Positions 26,944-35,527 of a stretch of 64,000 nucleotides of DNA are shown piece after piece (position 1 is the stretch's first letter; each line of letters starts with the position of its first letter). The translations under genes and the position numbers were made by a program. The stretch spans positions 62,001 to 126,000 of the forward strand of contig JAFIFE010000023.1 of NCBI GenBank assembly GCA_020832185.1, in the 5' to 3' direction. The notes beneath the pieces are model-generated. The model was not told where the DNA came from. It ran no database searches and saw nothing but the letters and a program-made list of their open reading frames with translations. Source of the DNA: Alkalibacterium sp. (lineage in GTDB: Bacteria > Bacillota > Bacilli > Lactobacillales > Carnobacteriaceae_A).

Positions 26944-28038
26944 ATGCAGAAGTATATTTTTAAGTCACCTAGTCGTTATATTCAAGGAAACGGGGTTATT
27001 GAGACGCTCGGTAAAGAGTCCGAGTCAATAGGTAAGACGTCGCTGCTGTTGTCCGATGAGGTTGTATGGGATATTACAAAAGAGTTCATTGAAGACAGTT
27101 TTAAAGAGTCTAAAAGCGACTTTCATTTCGAACAGTTTAATGGGGAAGCCTCAACGAAGGAGATTGATCGGTTAGTTGAGAGAGGTAAAGAACTGGAAGT
27201 AGACTCAGTGATCGGAGTAGGCGGAGGGAAAACGCTTGATACGGCTAAGGCTGTGTCAGACGGATTGCAAGTCCCAGTAATCATTGTTCCAACAACGGCG
27301 TCTACAGATGCACCAACCAGTGCATTGTCGGTCATTTATTCAGACGATGGCGTATTTGAAGGGTACAAATTTTATGATAAAAATCCGGATCTGGTTTTAG
27401 TGGACACAGGAATTGTTGTGAAAGCTCCCTTGCATTTATTTGCATCTGGGATGTCAGATGCAATGGCAACGCTAGTGGAAGTAAAAGCAGCTATGAAGCG
27501 AAACAGTGATACTATGGCCGGTGGAAAGACGACATTTGCTGCTAAAGCCATTGCAGAAATGGCTGAAGAGGTTCTGTTTACACACGGATTATCTGCGTAT
27601 AAGGCCGTTAAAGAGCAGTTGGTGACTCCTCAAGTAGATGCGGTGGTTGAAGCAAATACATTATTATCAGGGTTAGGATTTGAGAATGGCGGTCTGGCTG
27701 GAGCTCATGCCATCCATAATGGGTTTACAGCTGTTGATGGGGATATCCACGACCTGACTCACGGTCAAAAAGTGGCCTACGGCGTATTAGTACAGCTGGT
27801 ACTGGAAAGAAAGTCGGGGAAAGAAATCACTAAATACATCGACTTTTTCAAAGCGATCGACATGCCAACAACTTTAAAAGACATGCACCTGGATGATAAA
27901 CCTCTTGAGGAACTAATAGAAATCGGCAAGTTAGCTACGGCTGACGGAGAAACGATGGAAAATCTCGATCCAGAAATTACAGCAGAAGAAATTGCCCAAG
28001 CAATCCTGGCAGTTAATGAACTAAGTACAACTGATTAG
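26944..28038 (+). CDS. gldA: Glycerol dehydrogenase (iron-type alcohol dehydrogenase family)
   Basis: A 364-residue cytoplasmic NAD-dependent enzyme that oxidises glycerol to dihydroxyacetone, or reduces small ketones. Family landmarks: KYIFKSPSRYIQG, the NAD-binding GVGGGKTLDTAK near residue 95, VPTTASTDAPTSALSVIY, the metal-site regions SGMSDAMAT and GGLAGAHAIHNG, and DLTHGQKVAYG. The start at ATG 26944 follows AAAGGAG and gives the usual length; a longer frame from 26890 lies inside the promoter. No dihydroxyacetone kinase genes are adjacent. Confidence 0.93.
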   Translation: MQKYIFKSPSRYIQGNGVIETLGKESESIGKTSLLLSDEVVWDITKEFIEDSFKESKSDFHFEQFNGEASTKEIDRLVERGKELEVDSVIGVGGGKTLDTAKAVSDGLQVPVIIVPTTASTDAPTSALSVIYSDDGVFEGYKFYDKNPDLVLVDTGIVVKAPLHLFASGMSDAMATLVEVKAAMKRNSDTMAGGKTTFAAKAIAEMAEEVLFTHGLSAYKAVKEQLVTPQVDAVVEANTLLSGLGFENGGLAGAHAIHNGFTAVDGDIHDLTHGQKVAYGVLVQLVLERKSGKEITKYIDFFKAIDMPTTLKDMHLDDKPLEELIEIGKLATADGETMENLDPEITAEEIAQAILAVNELSTTD

Positions 28039-28086
28039 ATTACAAGGCAGGCAGATAGGAAGAAACAGACTGAAATAACTGAAGAG

Positions 28087-28130
28087 AAAAAAGGCAAGGG
28101 CAGTTTATTCTGTCCTCGCCTTTTTTTTCT
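28087..28130. terminator. Bidirectional terminator between gldA and esterase genes
   Basis: An imperfect 13-bp stem (AAGGCAAGGGCAG with CTGTCCTCGCCTT) flanked by A and T runs. Confidence 0.8.
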
Positions 28131-29049
28131 CCAACCCTCTTATCAACGCTGCCACTCGTCTATGTCTGGACGCTTCAGCTAAAGAACTTTTAGTGTTAAT
28201 GTCATACCCATGAATCATTTTTGGGATAAATGACAGATCAACGGTCACTCCTGCCTGCATCAGAGCGTCACCATATAAAAGGCCTTCATCTCTCAAAGGA
28301 TCAAACTCACACACTTCTATAAATGCCTCGGGAAGATCGCTAAAGGTATCTGCCTCCATGGGCGCCGCGTATTTAACGTCCGTTTGAATGGGATCCTGTA
28401 CATATAATGACCACATCATTTCATTTAATTTACTGCTCCAAAGAGGCGTATCACTAAATGCTTTCATTGAAGGGGAATCCATCTTCGCATCAGTAACCGG
28501 ATAGATTAGAAACTGGAAACAAAAATTCTTCAAGTGTTTGTCCCTTCTCATCATAGACACACTACTCGCCAGCGCTCCACCAGAACTGTCACCGCCGACT
28601 GCAATTCTTGACGGGTCGATATTTAAGCGTTCAGCTTGCTGAAATACCCATTCACTGGCCAGGAAACAATCCAGAAACGGAGCAGGAAAAGGGTGCTGTG
28701 GGGCTAAGCGGTAATCGACTACAATCACTAGACAATTCGCTTCTTTAGCGTAAGTCATGGCCCATTTTTTATGATGGGGGGCGCGCTTCATAAAATATGC
28801 ACTCCCATAATAATAGAGCAGGCAAGGGGAGTGATCAGGTAAGTCTTTTGGATAATATAAAGTCACCTTGATAGTGTCATCATCGTACGTATTTAAAAGC
28901 AAGTGCTTCTCGACGATTCCTTTATCTACGGGAACATTTTTTTCCAGTAGCGTCAAGACTGAATTGATCAATGGAATAACGACAGGGGAAGCAGGTAATG
29001 TAAGATATTTCAAGTAACCCACTTCTTTATGTATAGGGTATTTGCTCAC
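28105..29049 (-). CDS. Alpha/beta hydrolase, hormone-sensitive-lipase-like (GDSAG family)
   Basis: A 314-residue esterase-like protein. The nucleophile elbow is GGDSSGG near residue 154, the acid is in CEFDPLRDEG near 245, and the base is in MIHGYD near 280; VVDYRLAPQHPFPA is the family landmark. The usual oxyanion-hole motif HGGG is replaced by YYGSAYF near residue 80, so activity may be altered. The GTG start has AGAGGTG upstream. The coding 3' end overlaps the shared terminator with gldA. Substrate unknown. Confidence 0.82.
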   Translation of the reverse strand: MSKYPIHKEVGYLKYLTLPASPVVIPLINSVLTLLEKNVPVDKGIVEKHLLLNTYDDDTIKVTLYYPKDLPDHSPCLLYYYGSAYFMKRAPHHKKWAMTYAKEANCLVIVVDYRLAPQHPFPAPFLDCFLASEWVFQQAERLNIDPSRIAVGGDSSGGALASSVSMMRRDKHLKNFCFQFLIYPVTDAKMDSPSMKAFSDTPLWSSKLNEMMWSLYVQDPIQTDVKYAAPMEADTFSDLPEAFIEVCEFDPLRDEGLLYGDALMQAGVTVDLSFIPKMIHGYDINTKSSLAEASRHRRVAALIRGLEKKKARTE

Positions 29050-29301
29050 GTGACACCTCTTTCTGATATATGCTTTCCTTCATCATAAAGAAAGTTTAAT
29101 GCCGAGTAAAGTAGACTGTATTAGAATGGGTTGTCTGTTCTGTAGTCAGTGTATAAATAAATTATTAATACAAATGTGTCTAATATATTTAATTAGTAAT
29201 AAATTGTGAAAGATAACACTGAAATGTATTTATTTTGGACAGGTATAGTGTATACTAGATATGAAATCGTTTTATATTACATATTATACTGAGGTGACAT
29301 T

Positions 29302-30639
29302 GTGAAAAAATGGGTCATAGCCTTTCTAGTTGCAACACTTGCTGCTGTCTCTTTGTCTATACCGGTTCAACTCCTTCGAATGGAATATAATGATCAGTAT
29401 CATCAGGAGCAGCGCACCCAAGCTCGAGACCATTTGACACTCATCCGGGAAGAGCTGCAGTCGGAACTGGATAACAGCCTTTTTTATGCAGACTTCATAG
29501 AAATGATCATCAGACAAAATCCGGCGATTTCAGAACCGGAATTAAGAGAGTATGCCAGATTCATAGTTGAACGCAATCAGTTGATAGACAATGTCACAGT
29601 TGCCAAAGACGGTATTATTCATTTTATTTACCCATCAGCTGGAAATGAAGCCGTCATTGGAATGGACTTGTTTGATGATGAAACCAGCGTCTCCTCGATA
29701 GAACAGGCCGTGAACAGTGGAACAGCATTCACACAAGGGCCCTCAGAATCCGTCCAGGGGGGATTGAAAATTTTTAACCGTACACCCGTCTTTACAGAAT
29801 CTGTGAGTGCAGAGAATCTCTGGGGGTTTGCCAGCGTCACAGTTGATTTTGAAGAATTGATTACCTCTACTTTGAAAAATCATCAGCATCCGGATTATCA
29901 TTTCTCAATGATGGTTGAATCTGAAAATAGCCTTCCTTTTATTTTGGGAAGGGAGGATCTGTTCTCACGAGAAAATGTGATGCAGACAATCACTCTCCCT
30001 GATAACCATTGGACTCTGGCGGTAGCTCCTGTAAATGGATGGGTAGCAAGGGAGGCATCTCTAAACTCAGAGTTGACTGTTTCGTATGTATTGATCAGTA
30101 TTATTTTTATGCTTGTCTTCTTTTTCAGTGCACAGTATGTCTCTAAACGCGATTTGTCTAGAAAAGATGCATTAACAGGTCTTTTAAATAAGCATACATT
30201 TGAACTCTCAGCCAAGAGACTCCTCAAATACTCGACTCAGAAAAATGGGATTCTACTGATTGATTTTAACGATTTTAAAAGAATTAATGATGAACATGGA
30301 CACTTGGCAGGTGATCGCGTCTTAAAAGAAAGTGCTCGTAGAATGAAAGAAATCGTCAAACAGTCAGACCGTGTTGGACGAATAGGCGGAGACGAATTTA
30401 TGATTATGGTAAGAGATGTCAGAAATGAAGGCAATTTGGAAAAGATTGCTGATCGAATTGTTGCCCACGTGGAGCAGCCAGTCATCCATAACGCTAAGCT
30501 TATCGATTTTACAGTCTCGGTCGGATTTATGATGACGACCAATACCGAAGCATTTGATAATGTGTATGAATTAGTAGATAAAAAAATGTACAAACACAAA
30601 GAAGGAAATAAAGAGTCAGCCTGTTTAACATTGGAGTAA
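29302..30639 (+). CDS. Diguanylate cyclase with CHASE-like extracellular sensor domain
   Basis: A 445-residue membrane signalling protein: helix 1 (about 4-24), an extracytoplasmic CHASE-like sensor (about 40-250), helix 2 (about 258-280) and a GGDEF domain (about 290-440). The active loop is intact (GGDEF at residues 362-366), so c-di-GMP synthesis is likely. At the inhibitory I-site, five residues before, KQSD replaces RxxD. There is no EAL domain. The GTG start follows GAGGTGA. The gene is monocistronic, with pseudogene remains downstream. Confidence 0.85.
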   Translation: MKKWVIAFLVATLAAVSLSIPVQLLRMEYNDQYHQEQRTQARDHLTLIREELQSELDNSLFYADFIEMIIRQNPAISEPELREYARFIVERNQLIDNVTVAKDGIIHFIYPSAGNEAVIGMDLFDDETSVSSIEQAVNSGTAFTQGPSESVQGGLKIFNRTPVFTESVSAENLWGFASVTVDFEELITSTLKNHQHPDYHFSMMVESENSLPFILGREDLFSRENVMQTITLPDNHWTLAVAPVNGWVAREASLNSELTVSYVLISIIFMLVFFFSAQYVSKRDLSRKDALTGLLNKHTFELSAKRLLKYSTQKNGILLIDFNDFKRINDEHGHLAGDRVLKESARRMKEIVKQSDRVGRIGGDEFMIMVRDVRNEGNLEKIADRIVAHVEQPVIHNAKLIDFTVSVGFMMTTNTEAFDNVYELVDKKMYKHKEGNKESACLTLE

Positions 30640-30862
30640 TTTGACTTTCACCTATTCTTTTTCAGTAAGCAGCTAGGATTGTATGCGTCAGTGACTATGG
30701 CCCTTTCCTTTTGGATTAGCCTTTGATCTATTTGGTAGTTATGATGAGATACTGCTGGTTTCTGCTGTTTTACGAGTACTTGCGGCTATTGTCATGTTTA
30801 TTTCACTGGCACTTACCTCCGAAGATAAAGAGCGTGCCGTTATGTCTTTATCTAACAAATAA
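30640..30862 (+). pseudogene. Remnant of an MFS transporter C-terminus
   Basis: Translation gives a C-terminal MFS-like segment split by a frameshift near 30700. In one frame KQLGLYASVTMA is readable; in another follows PFLFGLAFDLFGSYDEILL, then VSAVLRVLAAIVMFISLAL, ending SLSNK at the stop 30860-30862. The remainder of the gene is absent and there is no start or RBS. A transcription terminator is still present just after it, as expected for a gene eroded by deletion. Confidence 0.6.
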
Positions 30863-30880
30863 AGAGGGTCTCATTATAGG

Positions 30881-30924
30881 AAGCGCACATGTGTGGTGAT
30901 ATGTCACGCGTGTGTGCTTTTTTT
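30881..30924 (+). terminator. Terminator after MFS remnant
   Basis: An imperfect 15-bp stem (30881-30895 with 30905-30919) with G-U pairs and seven T. Confidence 0.7.
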
Positions 30925-31051
30925 ATCACTGAGTTGAATTGCCTGAAGAAGGGTCTGTTCACTAAAATATACGACCAGAAAGCATATATTTTGATTTTTA
31001 ATGAAAACTCCTTGTATGCTAAACGTAACTAAATGAGGAGGAATCAGAATC

Positions 31052-31789
31052 ATGAGATTAAAGGATAAAGTAGCATTGGTTATCGGGGGCACGTCGGGAA
31101 TCGGTGAAGCAACCGCTAAAGCGTTCGCTGAAGAAGGAGCACAAGTGGTCGTAGCTGGTCGCAAACAAGAAGAAGGGGACCGCATTGTCAAAGAAATTAC
31201 GACTGCTGATGGGCAGGCAATCTTTGCTAAAATGGATACGACTAAATTTGAAGAGGTCAAAAAAGCAGTTCAAAAAGCTCAGGATGAGTATGGAACATTG
31301 GATATCTTATACAATGGGGCCGGGATCCATGATAGTTATCAGACCGCTTTGGATATTGAGGAAGAAGATTATGACCAGCTTATGGCTGTCAATGTGAAAG
31401 GGCCGTATTTAGCAGTCAAAGCGGCATTGCCTGTTTTTCTGGAAAAAGGAAAAGGAACGATTATTAATGTAGGGTCACAGGCCACTCATGTTGCAGGTCC
31501 TGGAGGGTCAGCCTACGTGACGTCCAAACATGCGCTGGAAGGATTTACTAAACAGTTGGCTTATGATTTTGGTGAACAAGGCGTAAAAGCCAATCTGATA
31601 GCTCCCGGATTTGTAGAAACACCTATGACAGAGGGGATAGAGGAAAAGCGGTTGAATGATATCCCTGCAAGAAGGGCTGGCAAGCCTGAAGAAGTTGCCT
31701 CTCTAGCAGTTTTTTTAGCTTCTGAGGAATCCAATTATATGCACGGAACATCAGTGACTATGGACGGCGGGTGGACAGTCGGACGCTGA
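31052..31789 (+). CDS. Short-chain dehydrogenase/reductase
   Basis: A 245-residue classical SDR with a Rossmann fold. GGTSGIGEA (residues 12-20) binds NAD(P), NGAG is at 88-91, the catalytic set is Asn114, Ser142, Tyr155 and Lys159 (YVTSK), and APGFVETPM is near 188. Basic residues after strand 2 (AGRKQ) suggest NADPH. The RBS is GAGGAGGAATC. Substrate unknown. It is monocistronic with its own terminator. Confidence 0.9.
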   Translation: MRLKDKVALVIGGTSGIGEATAKAFAEEGAQVVVAGRKQEEGDRIVKEITTADGQAIFAKMDTTKFEEVKKAVQKAQDEYGTLDILYNGAGIHDSYQTALDIEEEDYDQLMAVNVKGPYLAVKAALPVFLEKGKGTIINVGSQATHVAGPGGSAYVTSKHALEGFTKQLAYDFGEQGVKANLIAPGFVETPMTEGIEEKRLNDIPARRAGKPEEVASLAVFLASEESNYMHGTSVTMDGGWTVGR

Positions 31790-31824
31790 ATATGGTCCAC
31801 ATCAGATGCGTCACAGTGACAATA

Positions 31825-31867
31825 ACAGACAGGTAGATGACCCCATTTACTTGTCTGTCTTCTTTTT
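31825..31867 (+). terminator. Terminator after SDR gene
   Basis: An 11-bp stem with one G-U pair (31825-31835 with 31848-31858) and a T-rich tail. Confidence 0.8.
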
Positions 31868-31980
31868 GTTCAATAAAACACAAAATTTAACAAAAAATGT
31901 GATTTTTAATAAAATAAAGCTTCCCTTTGGTGTTTAAATTTGTTAAACTATTCACATAACGAAGGACAGGAGAGAATGTT

Positions 31981-32466
31981 ATGAAAAAAGTAATGAGTGC
32001 TTTACGATTTGTCTTCCGCAACGGTGAAACCTGGACAGTGCGCCGTGAACATATTGGAGACTTATGGATCAAACAGGTTACAACAAGTTTTGGACGTATT
32101 GGTGATGATGATTTTCAAGAAATCCATCCCTGTGAATCATTGAAAATTGAAATTGCACGAGAAGCAGACAGTGTGAATTCAAATGATATCAACAAAGGTG
32201 GATTAGAAGCAGGCATGTTCGCTCGTGTCAGTAAGTATCAGGATATCGAAATGATGGATATTTTATATCGTGATCGTGTAAATGGGGATAAACGAATGTC
32301 AGTCGAAAAAGACCGTATTTATTTCCCGTACAAAGCACTAGATACTGATGGACACGATAATTCGTATCAATCTTCTCAAGAACAGAAAGAAACATTATAT
32401 ATTGTGATTGATCCGGAACGAACAGTGGAAGAGGTTTATCCTCAACTTAGCGCTGCTCATTCATAA
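31981..32466 (+). CDS. Hypothetical protein, 161 aa
   Basis: I do not recognise this protein. It has a clear RBS (GGACAGGAGAG) and ATG, and its own terminator. It is soluble and acidic, with no signal or helix. The first half (LRFVFRNGETWTVRREHIGDL) looks like a small beta-rich domain, with a second conserved-looking stretch MFARVSKYQDIEMMDILYRDR near residue 80. It stands alone between an SDR and an old-yellow-enzyme gene. Confidence 0.75.
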   Translation: MKKVMSALRFVFRNGETWTVRREHIGDLWIKQVTTSFGRIGDDDFQEIHPCESLKIEIAREADSVNSNDINKGGLEAGMFARVSKYQDIEMMDILYRDRVNGDKRMSVEKDRIYFPYKALDTDGHDNSYQSSQEQKETLYIVIDPERTVEEVYPQLSAAHS

Positions 32467-32481
32467 TGTGTTCCCTTACCT

Positions 32482-32518
32482 CAGTCAGATGGATAACCCC
32501 CATCTGGCTGTTTTTTTT
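32482..32518 (+). terminator. Terminator after 161-aa gene
   Basis: An 11-bp stem with one G-U pair (32482-32492 with 32500-32510) followed by eight T. Confidence 0.9.
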
Positions 32519-32582
32519 GCATTAAAATTGTGTTTATTTAGGCGAATGGGTACAATAAGATATATTAGAAAGGATGATCAAT

Positions 32583-33692
32583 GTGGACTTGAAAAAATAT
32601 GCACAGTCTTTTACGTTTAAAAGTGGGGTAACATTAAAAAACCGATTCATCATGGCACCTATGACGACAAAAATGAGTTTTTACGATGGAGTCATTACAG
32701 AAGATGAGAAGCGCTACTACCATATGCGAAGCAAAGAAGCAGGGGCAGTTATTACGGCTGCAGCCAATGTATCTGAAGGGGGTAAAGGATGGGAAGGCGA
32801 GCTGGGCATATGCGATGATAAGCACCTTCAAGGCCTGGCGTCCCTAGCATCGTCTATCCAAGTAAATGGGACTAAAGCAATCGTTCAGCTGTATCATGGA
32901 GGCCGAATGACTGATTCTTCAGTATTAAGAGGGACCCAGCCCGTCGCGCCAAGTGCAGTTAAAGCTGAACGTCCAACAGCAGAAGTACCCAGACCTTTAG
33001 AAGAAAAAGAACTCTTTCAAATTATAGAGGACTTCAAACAAGGTGCTATTCGTGCAATCAAGGCAGGATTTGACGGTATTGAGTTGCATGGCGCAAATAC
33101 TTATCTGCTTCAGCAGTTTTTCTCACCCCATTCAAATCGCAGGGAAGACAAATGGGGAGGAAGCGTAGAAAAACGCTTTACATTTATAGACTTACTTGTC
33201 GATGAAGTGATTCAAACAGTGAAAGAGAACGCTAAAGGGCCATTTATTATAGGTTACCGTTTTTCTCCGGAAGAGTATGAAACACCAGGAATCCGTTTTG
33301 AAGAGACTCTTTACCTAGTTGATAAGCTGTCAAACAAGGCCCTCGATTATTTACATGTCTCATTAGGGAACTATAAACAGATGTCAAAATCAGACACGTA
33401 TCAGGATCGACCTATGCTGGCATATTTGAACGAAAAAATAGACGGGCGAACCGCTTTTATTTCAGTCGGAGATATTAGAACAGGAGAAGACGCACTAGAA
33501 GCACTGGAACACAGTGACTTAACTGCTCTAGGGCGTGTGATTCTCGCTGATCCTCACTGGGTAGGCAAAGTACTGAACGATAAAGAAGACACTATTCGCT
33601 ACACAGTTGCTCAAGAAGAGCGCGAGGAATTAGGACTGACTAATGGGGTTTGGCAATTCATGCAGAATATGATGACTGATCGACTGAATTAA
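32583..33692 (+). CDS. NADH:flavin oxidoreductase (old yellow enzyme family)
   Basis: A protein of about 369 residues with an FMN-binding TIM barrel. Landmarks: KNRFIMAPMTT near 20, YHGGR near 103, GFDGIELHGANTYLLQQFFSP near 165 (with the HGAN substrate-binding motif), NRREDKWGGS and a C-terminal ALGRVILADPHW. Only the OYE-like barrel is present, with no Fe-S or dinucleotide domain. GTG 32583 is chosen because AAAGGA lies eight bases upstream; ATG 32574 overlaps that RBS. It is followed closely by gtrA, so possibly co-transcribed. Electrophilic alkene reduction is inferred. Confidence 0.88.
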   Translation: MDLKKYAQSFTFKSGVTLKNRFIMAPMTTKMSFYDGVITEDEKRYYHMRSKEAGAVITAAANVSEGGKGWEGELGICDDKHLQGLASLASSIQVNGTKAIVQLYHGGRMTDSSVLRGTQPVAPSAVKAERPTAEVPRPLEEKELFQIIEDFKQGAIRAIKAGFDGIELHGANTYLLQQFFSPHSNRREDKWGGSVEKRFTFIDLLVDEVIQTVKENAKGPFIIGYRFSPEEYETPGIRFEETLYLVDKLSNKALDYLHVSLGNYKQMSKSDTYQDRPMLAYLNEKIDGRTAFISVGDIRTGEDALEALEHSDLTALGRVILADPHWVGKVLNDKEDTIRYTVAQEEREELGLTNGVWQFMQNMMTDRLN

Positions 33693-33715
33693 TTAAAGAG
33701 AGGGAGGTAAGCTGA

Positions 33716-34120
33716 ATGAACACTCTGTATAATAGATTTCATCAGTTTATTGATTACTTTCTCTTTGGGGTCATCACGGCCTCGTTGAATATTAGTCTAT
33801 TTTTCACTCTTCATAAACGCTTGGGGCTGAACTATCTGCTGGCAAATGCAATAGCCGTAACGATGGCAATGGTCTTCTCTTATGTAGTCAATAAAAAATT
33901 TGTTTTTCATACCAAAATGACGACTAAGAGAGCGGTCGTCAGAGAATGTATGCTGTTTTTATCAATGCGGGGCACTGCGGCAGTCATGGACATTGCGGGA
34001 ATCTATATACTCGTCCAGTTCATACGACTAGGTGCGACACTGTCTAAAGTGATTATAGAGATACTCATAGCGTCCAGTAACTATTTTGTCAGTAAAAAAG
34101 TGATTTTCAAGAAAGAATAA
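33716..34120 (+). CDS. GtrA family membrane protein
   Basis: A 134-residue protein with four helices and the family motif MVFSYVVNKKFVF near residue 55 and NYFVSKKVIF at the end. GtrA proteins are thought to help flip polyprenyl-linked sugars. It is standalone, unlike the GT2-GtrA fusion at 13050. A RBS GAGGGAGGTAAG precedes the ATG, 23 bases after the OYE gene. Confidence 0.88.
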   Translation: MNTLYNRFHQFIDYFLFGVITASLNISLFFTLHKRLGLNYLLANAIAVTMAMVFSYVVNKKFVFHTKMTTKRAVVRECMLFLSMRGTAAVMDIAGIYILVQFIRLGATLSKVIIEILIASSNYFVSKKVIFKKE

Positions 34121-34150
34121 CATCTAGACAATAAAAGGAGGATAATGTGA

Positions 34151-34696
34151 ATGAGAGCGTTGATCAATATTGATTACACCAATGATTTTGTGGCAGAGGA
34201 TGGGGCACTGACATGTGGAGAGCCGGGGCAGGCAATCCATGACAGACTCCTTGAACTGACCAGGCAATTTTATGAAGCAGGAGACTTCGTCGCTTTTACA
34301 ATAGACAGGCACGAAGCTGGAGATGCCTTCCACCCGGAAAACGACCTCTTTCCTCCGCATAACGTGACAGGAACGAATGGGCGTCATTTATATGGCGAGC
34401 TTGAAGTCTTGTATCAGTCTATTAAAGAGGAGCAGACGGTTTATTATACTGATAAAACGCGATACAGTGCTTTTAAGGGAACCGATTTAGAAATGAAGTT
34501 AAGAGAACGAGGAATAACTGAACTTCATTTAGTGGGAGTCTGCACAGATATCTGCGTCCTGCACACAGCCGTTGATGCATATAACATGGGATTCGATCTT
34601 GTGATCTATAAGGACGCGGTTGCCAGTTTTAACCCGGCAGGTCACGAATGGGCACTGTCTCATTTCAGTAATACACTGGGTGCAACAGTGATTTAA
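34151..34696 (+). CDS. Isochorismatase-family cysteine hydrolase (nicotinamidase-like)
   Basis: A 181-residue hydrolase with the catalytic triad Asp8, Lys102 and Cys135 (GVCTDICVLHTA). TIDRHEAGDAFHPEN near 50-64 supplies the Asp/His metal ligands of nicotinamidases (PncA), so conversion of nicotinamide to nicotinate is the best guess; other amides are possible. RBS AAAGGAGG. It is 30 bases downstream of gtrA and ends in a strong bidirectional terminator. Confidence 0.85.
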   Translation: MRALINIDYTNDFVAEDGALTCGEPGQAIHDRLLELTRQFYEAGDFVAFTIDRHEAGDAFHPENDLFPPHNVTGTNGRHLYGELEVLYQSIKEEQTVYYTDKTRYSAFKGTDLEMKLRERGITELHLVGVCTDICVLHTAVDAYNMGFDLVIYKDAVASFNPAGHEWALSHFSNTLGATVI

Positions 34697-34716
34697 TGCA
34701 GCATCGATTTAAACAT

Positions 34717-34786
34717 AAAAACCCCGAACGCAATCTAAACCAATGCTTTTATCTTGAGCATTCGTTTAGATTGTTCGGGGTTTTTT
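34717..34786. terminator. Long bidirectional terminator between convergent genes
   Basis: A stem of over 20 bp (34718-34740 with 34764-34786) with A-run and T-run ends and an inner AATGCT/AGCATT stem. Confidence 0.9.
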
Positions 34787-34796
34787 AATGCAAAGA

Positions 34797-35324
34797 TTAA
34801 CTGAACTGAATATAGATTGTCAGATCATAGGAATCAGTGCCTTGCTCCAGTTCATTATCAGGGCCGTTCCAGAGTTTATAAGGACCGCCGTTGATATAGG
34901 CAAACGACATAATAATAGTGGATTGTAAATAATGAAGAGCGTCTTTAGTGTAATGCTCAGGCAACTCTCCTAAGTATATATCCTCTATGAATAGGTCCAG
35001 TCGATCAGATTGAGAAGGGACTAATTTTACTTTATTTGTCTGGTAACTTTCATACTGATAAATTTTGTTTGTATAAGTCGTCAGATCTTGATCAGATTTA
35101 CCGGCATAGGTTCGTTTAGTGTTATCTTTTTTTATGATTTTTTTGACAACAGAATCGATCACTTCTTGATTCGATGTTAATTCACTGGCAAAAACCTGTA
35201 ATTTATACTGAATAGACAGGGTTTTCCCGTGTTTCTTTTCTTTTAATGATTTAGTTTGAATCAGTTGATCTGATTTAGATGCGTTTCGTTTAATAAAACT
35301 TTTGACATTCTCATAGAAACTCAA
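34797..35324 (-). CDS. Hypothetical protein, 175 aa
   Basis: I do not recognise a family with confidence. It has ATG with AGGAGGAG upstream, a basic N-terminus, no signal peptide and no helices. The last 70 residues (DIYLGELPEHYTKDAL, then YINGGPYKLW) have the spacing of small beta-barrel domains of the HIRAN type, a resemblance too weak to assign. It shares the strand of the comK-like gene upstream (35528-36415), 203 bases away, with no terminator seen between. Confidence 0.7.
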   Translation of the reverse strand: MSFYENVKSFIKRNASKSDQLIQTKSLKEKKHGKTLSIQYKLQVFASELTSNQEVIDSVVKKIIKKDNTKRTYAGKSDQDLTTYTNKIYQYESYQTNKVKLVPSQSDRLDLFIEDIYLGELPEHYTKDALHYLQSTIIMSFAYINGGPYKLWNGPDNELEQGTDSYDLTIYIQFS

Positions 35325-35527
35325 GATTACTCCTCCTCTACACAGTCAATAGTATAAGATTTGTCCCGTACATTCATTGCTTGTTTTCTATGCATAAATT
35401 AATAATAACGAAAACGCCTTTTCACTTCAACTATTTCGGACTATCAGTTGGTAATTAGTCGTTTTACACGAAGATAGTGATAAATATCAGACTTATAGGA
35501 TAATAAAAAACGTAATATTAATAAAAA

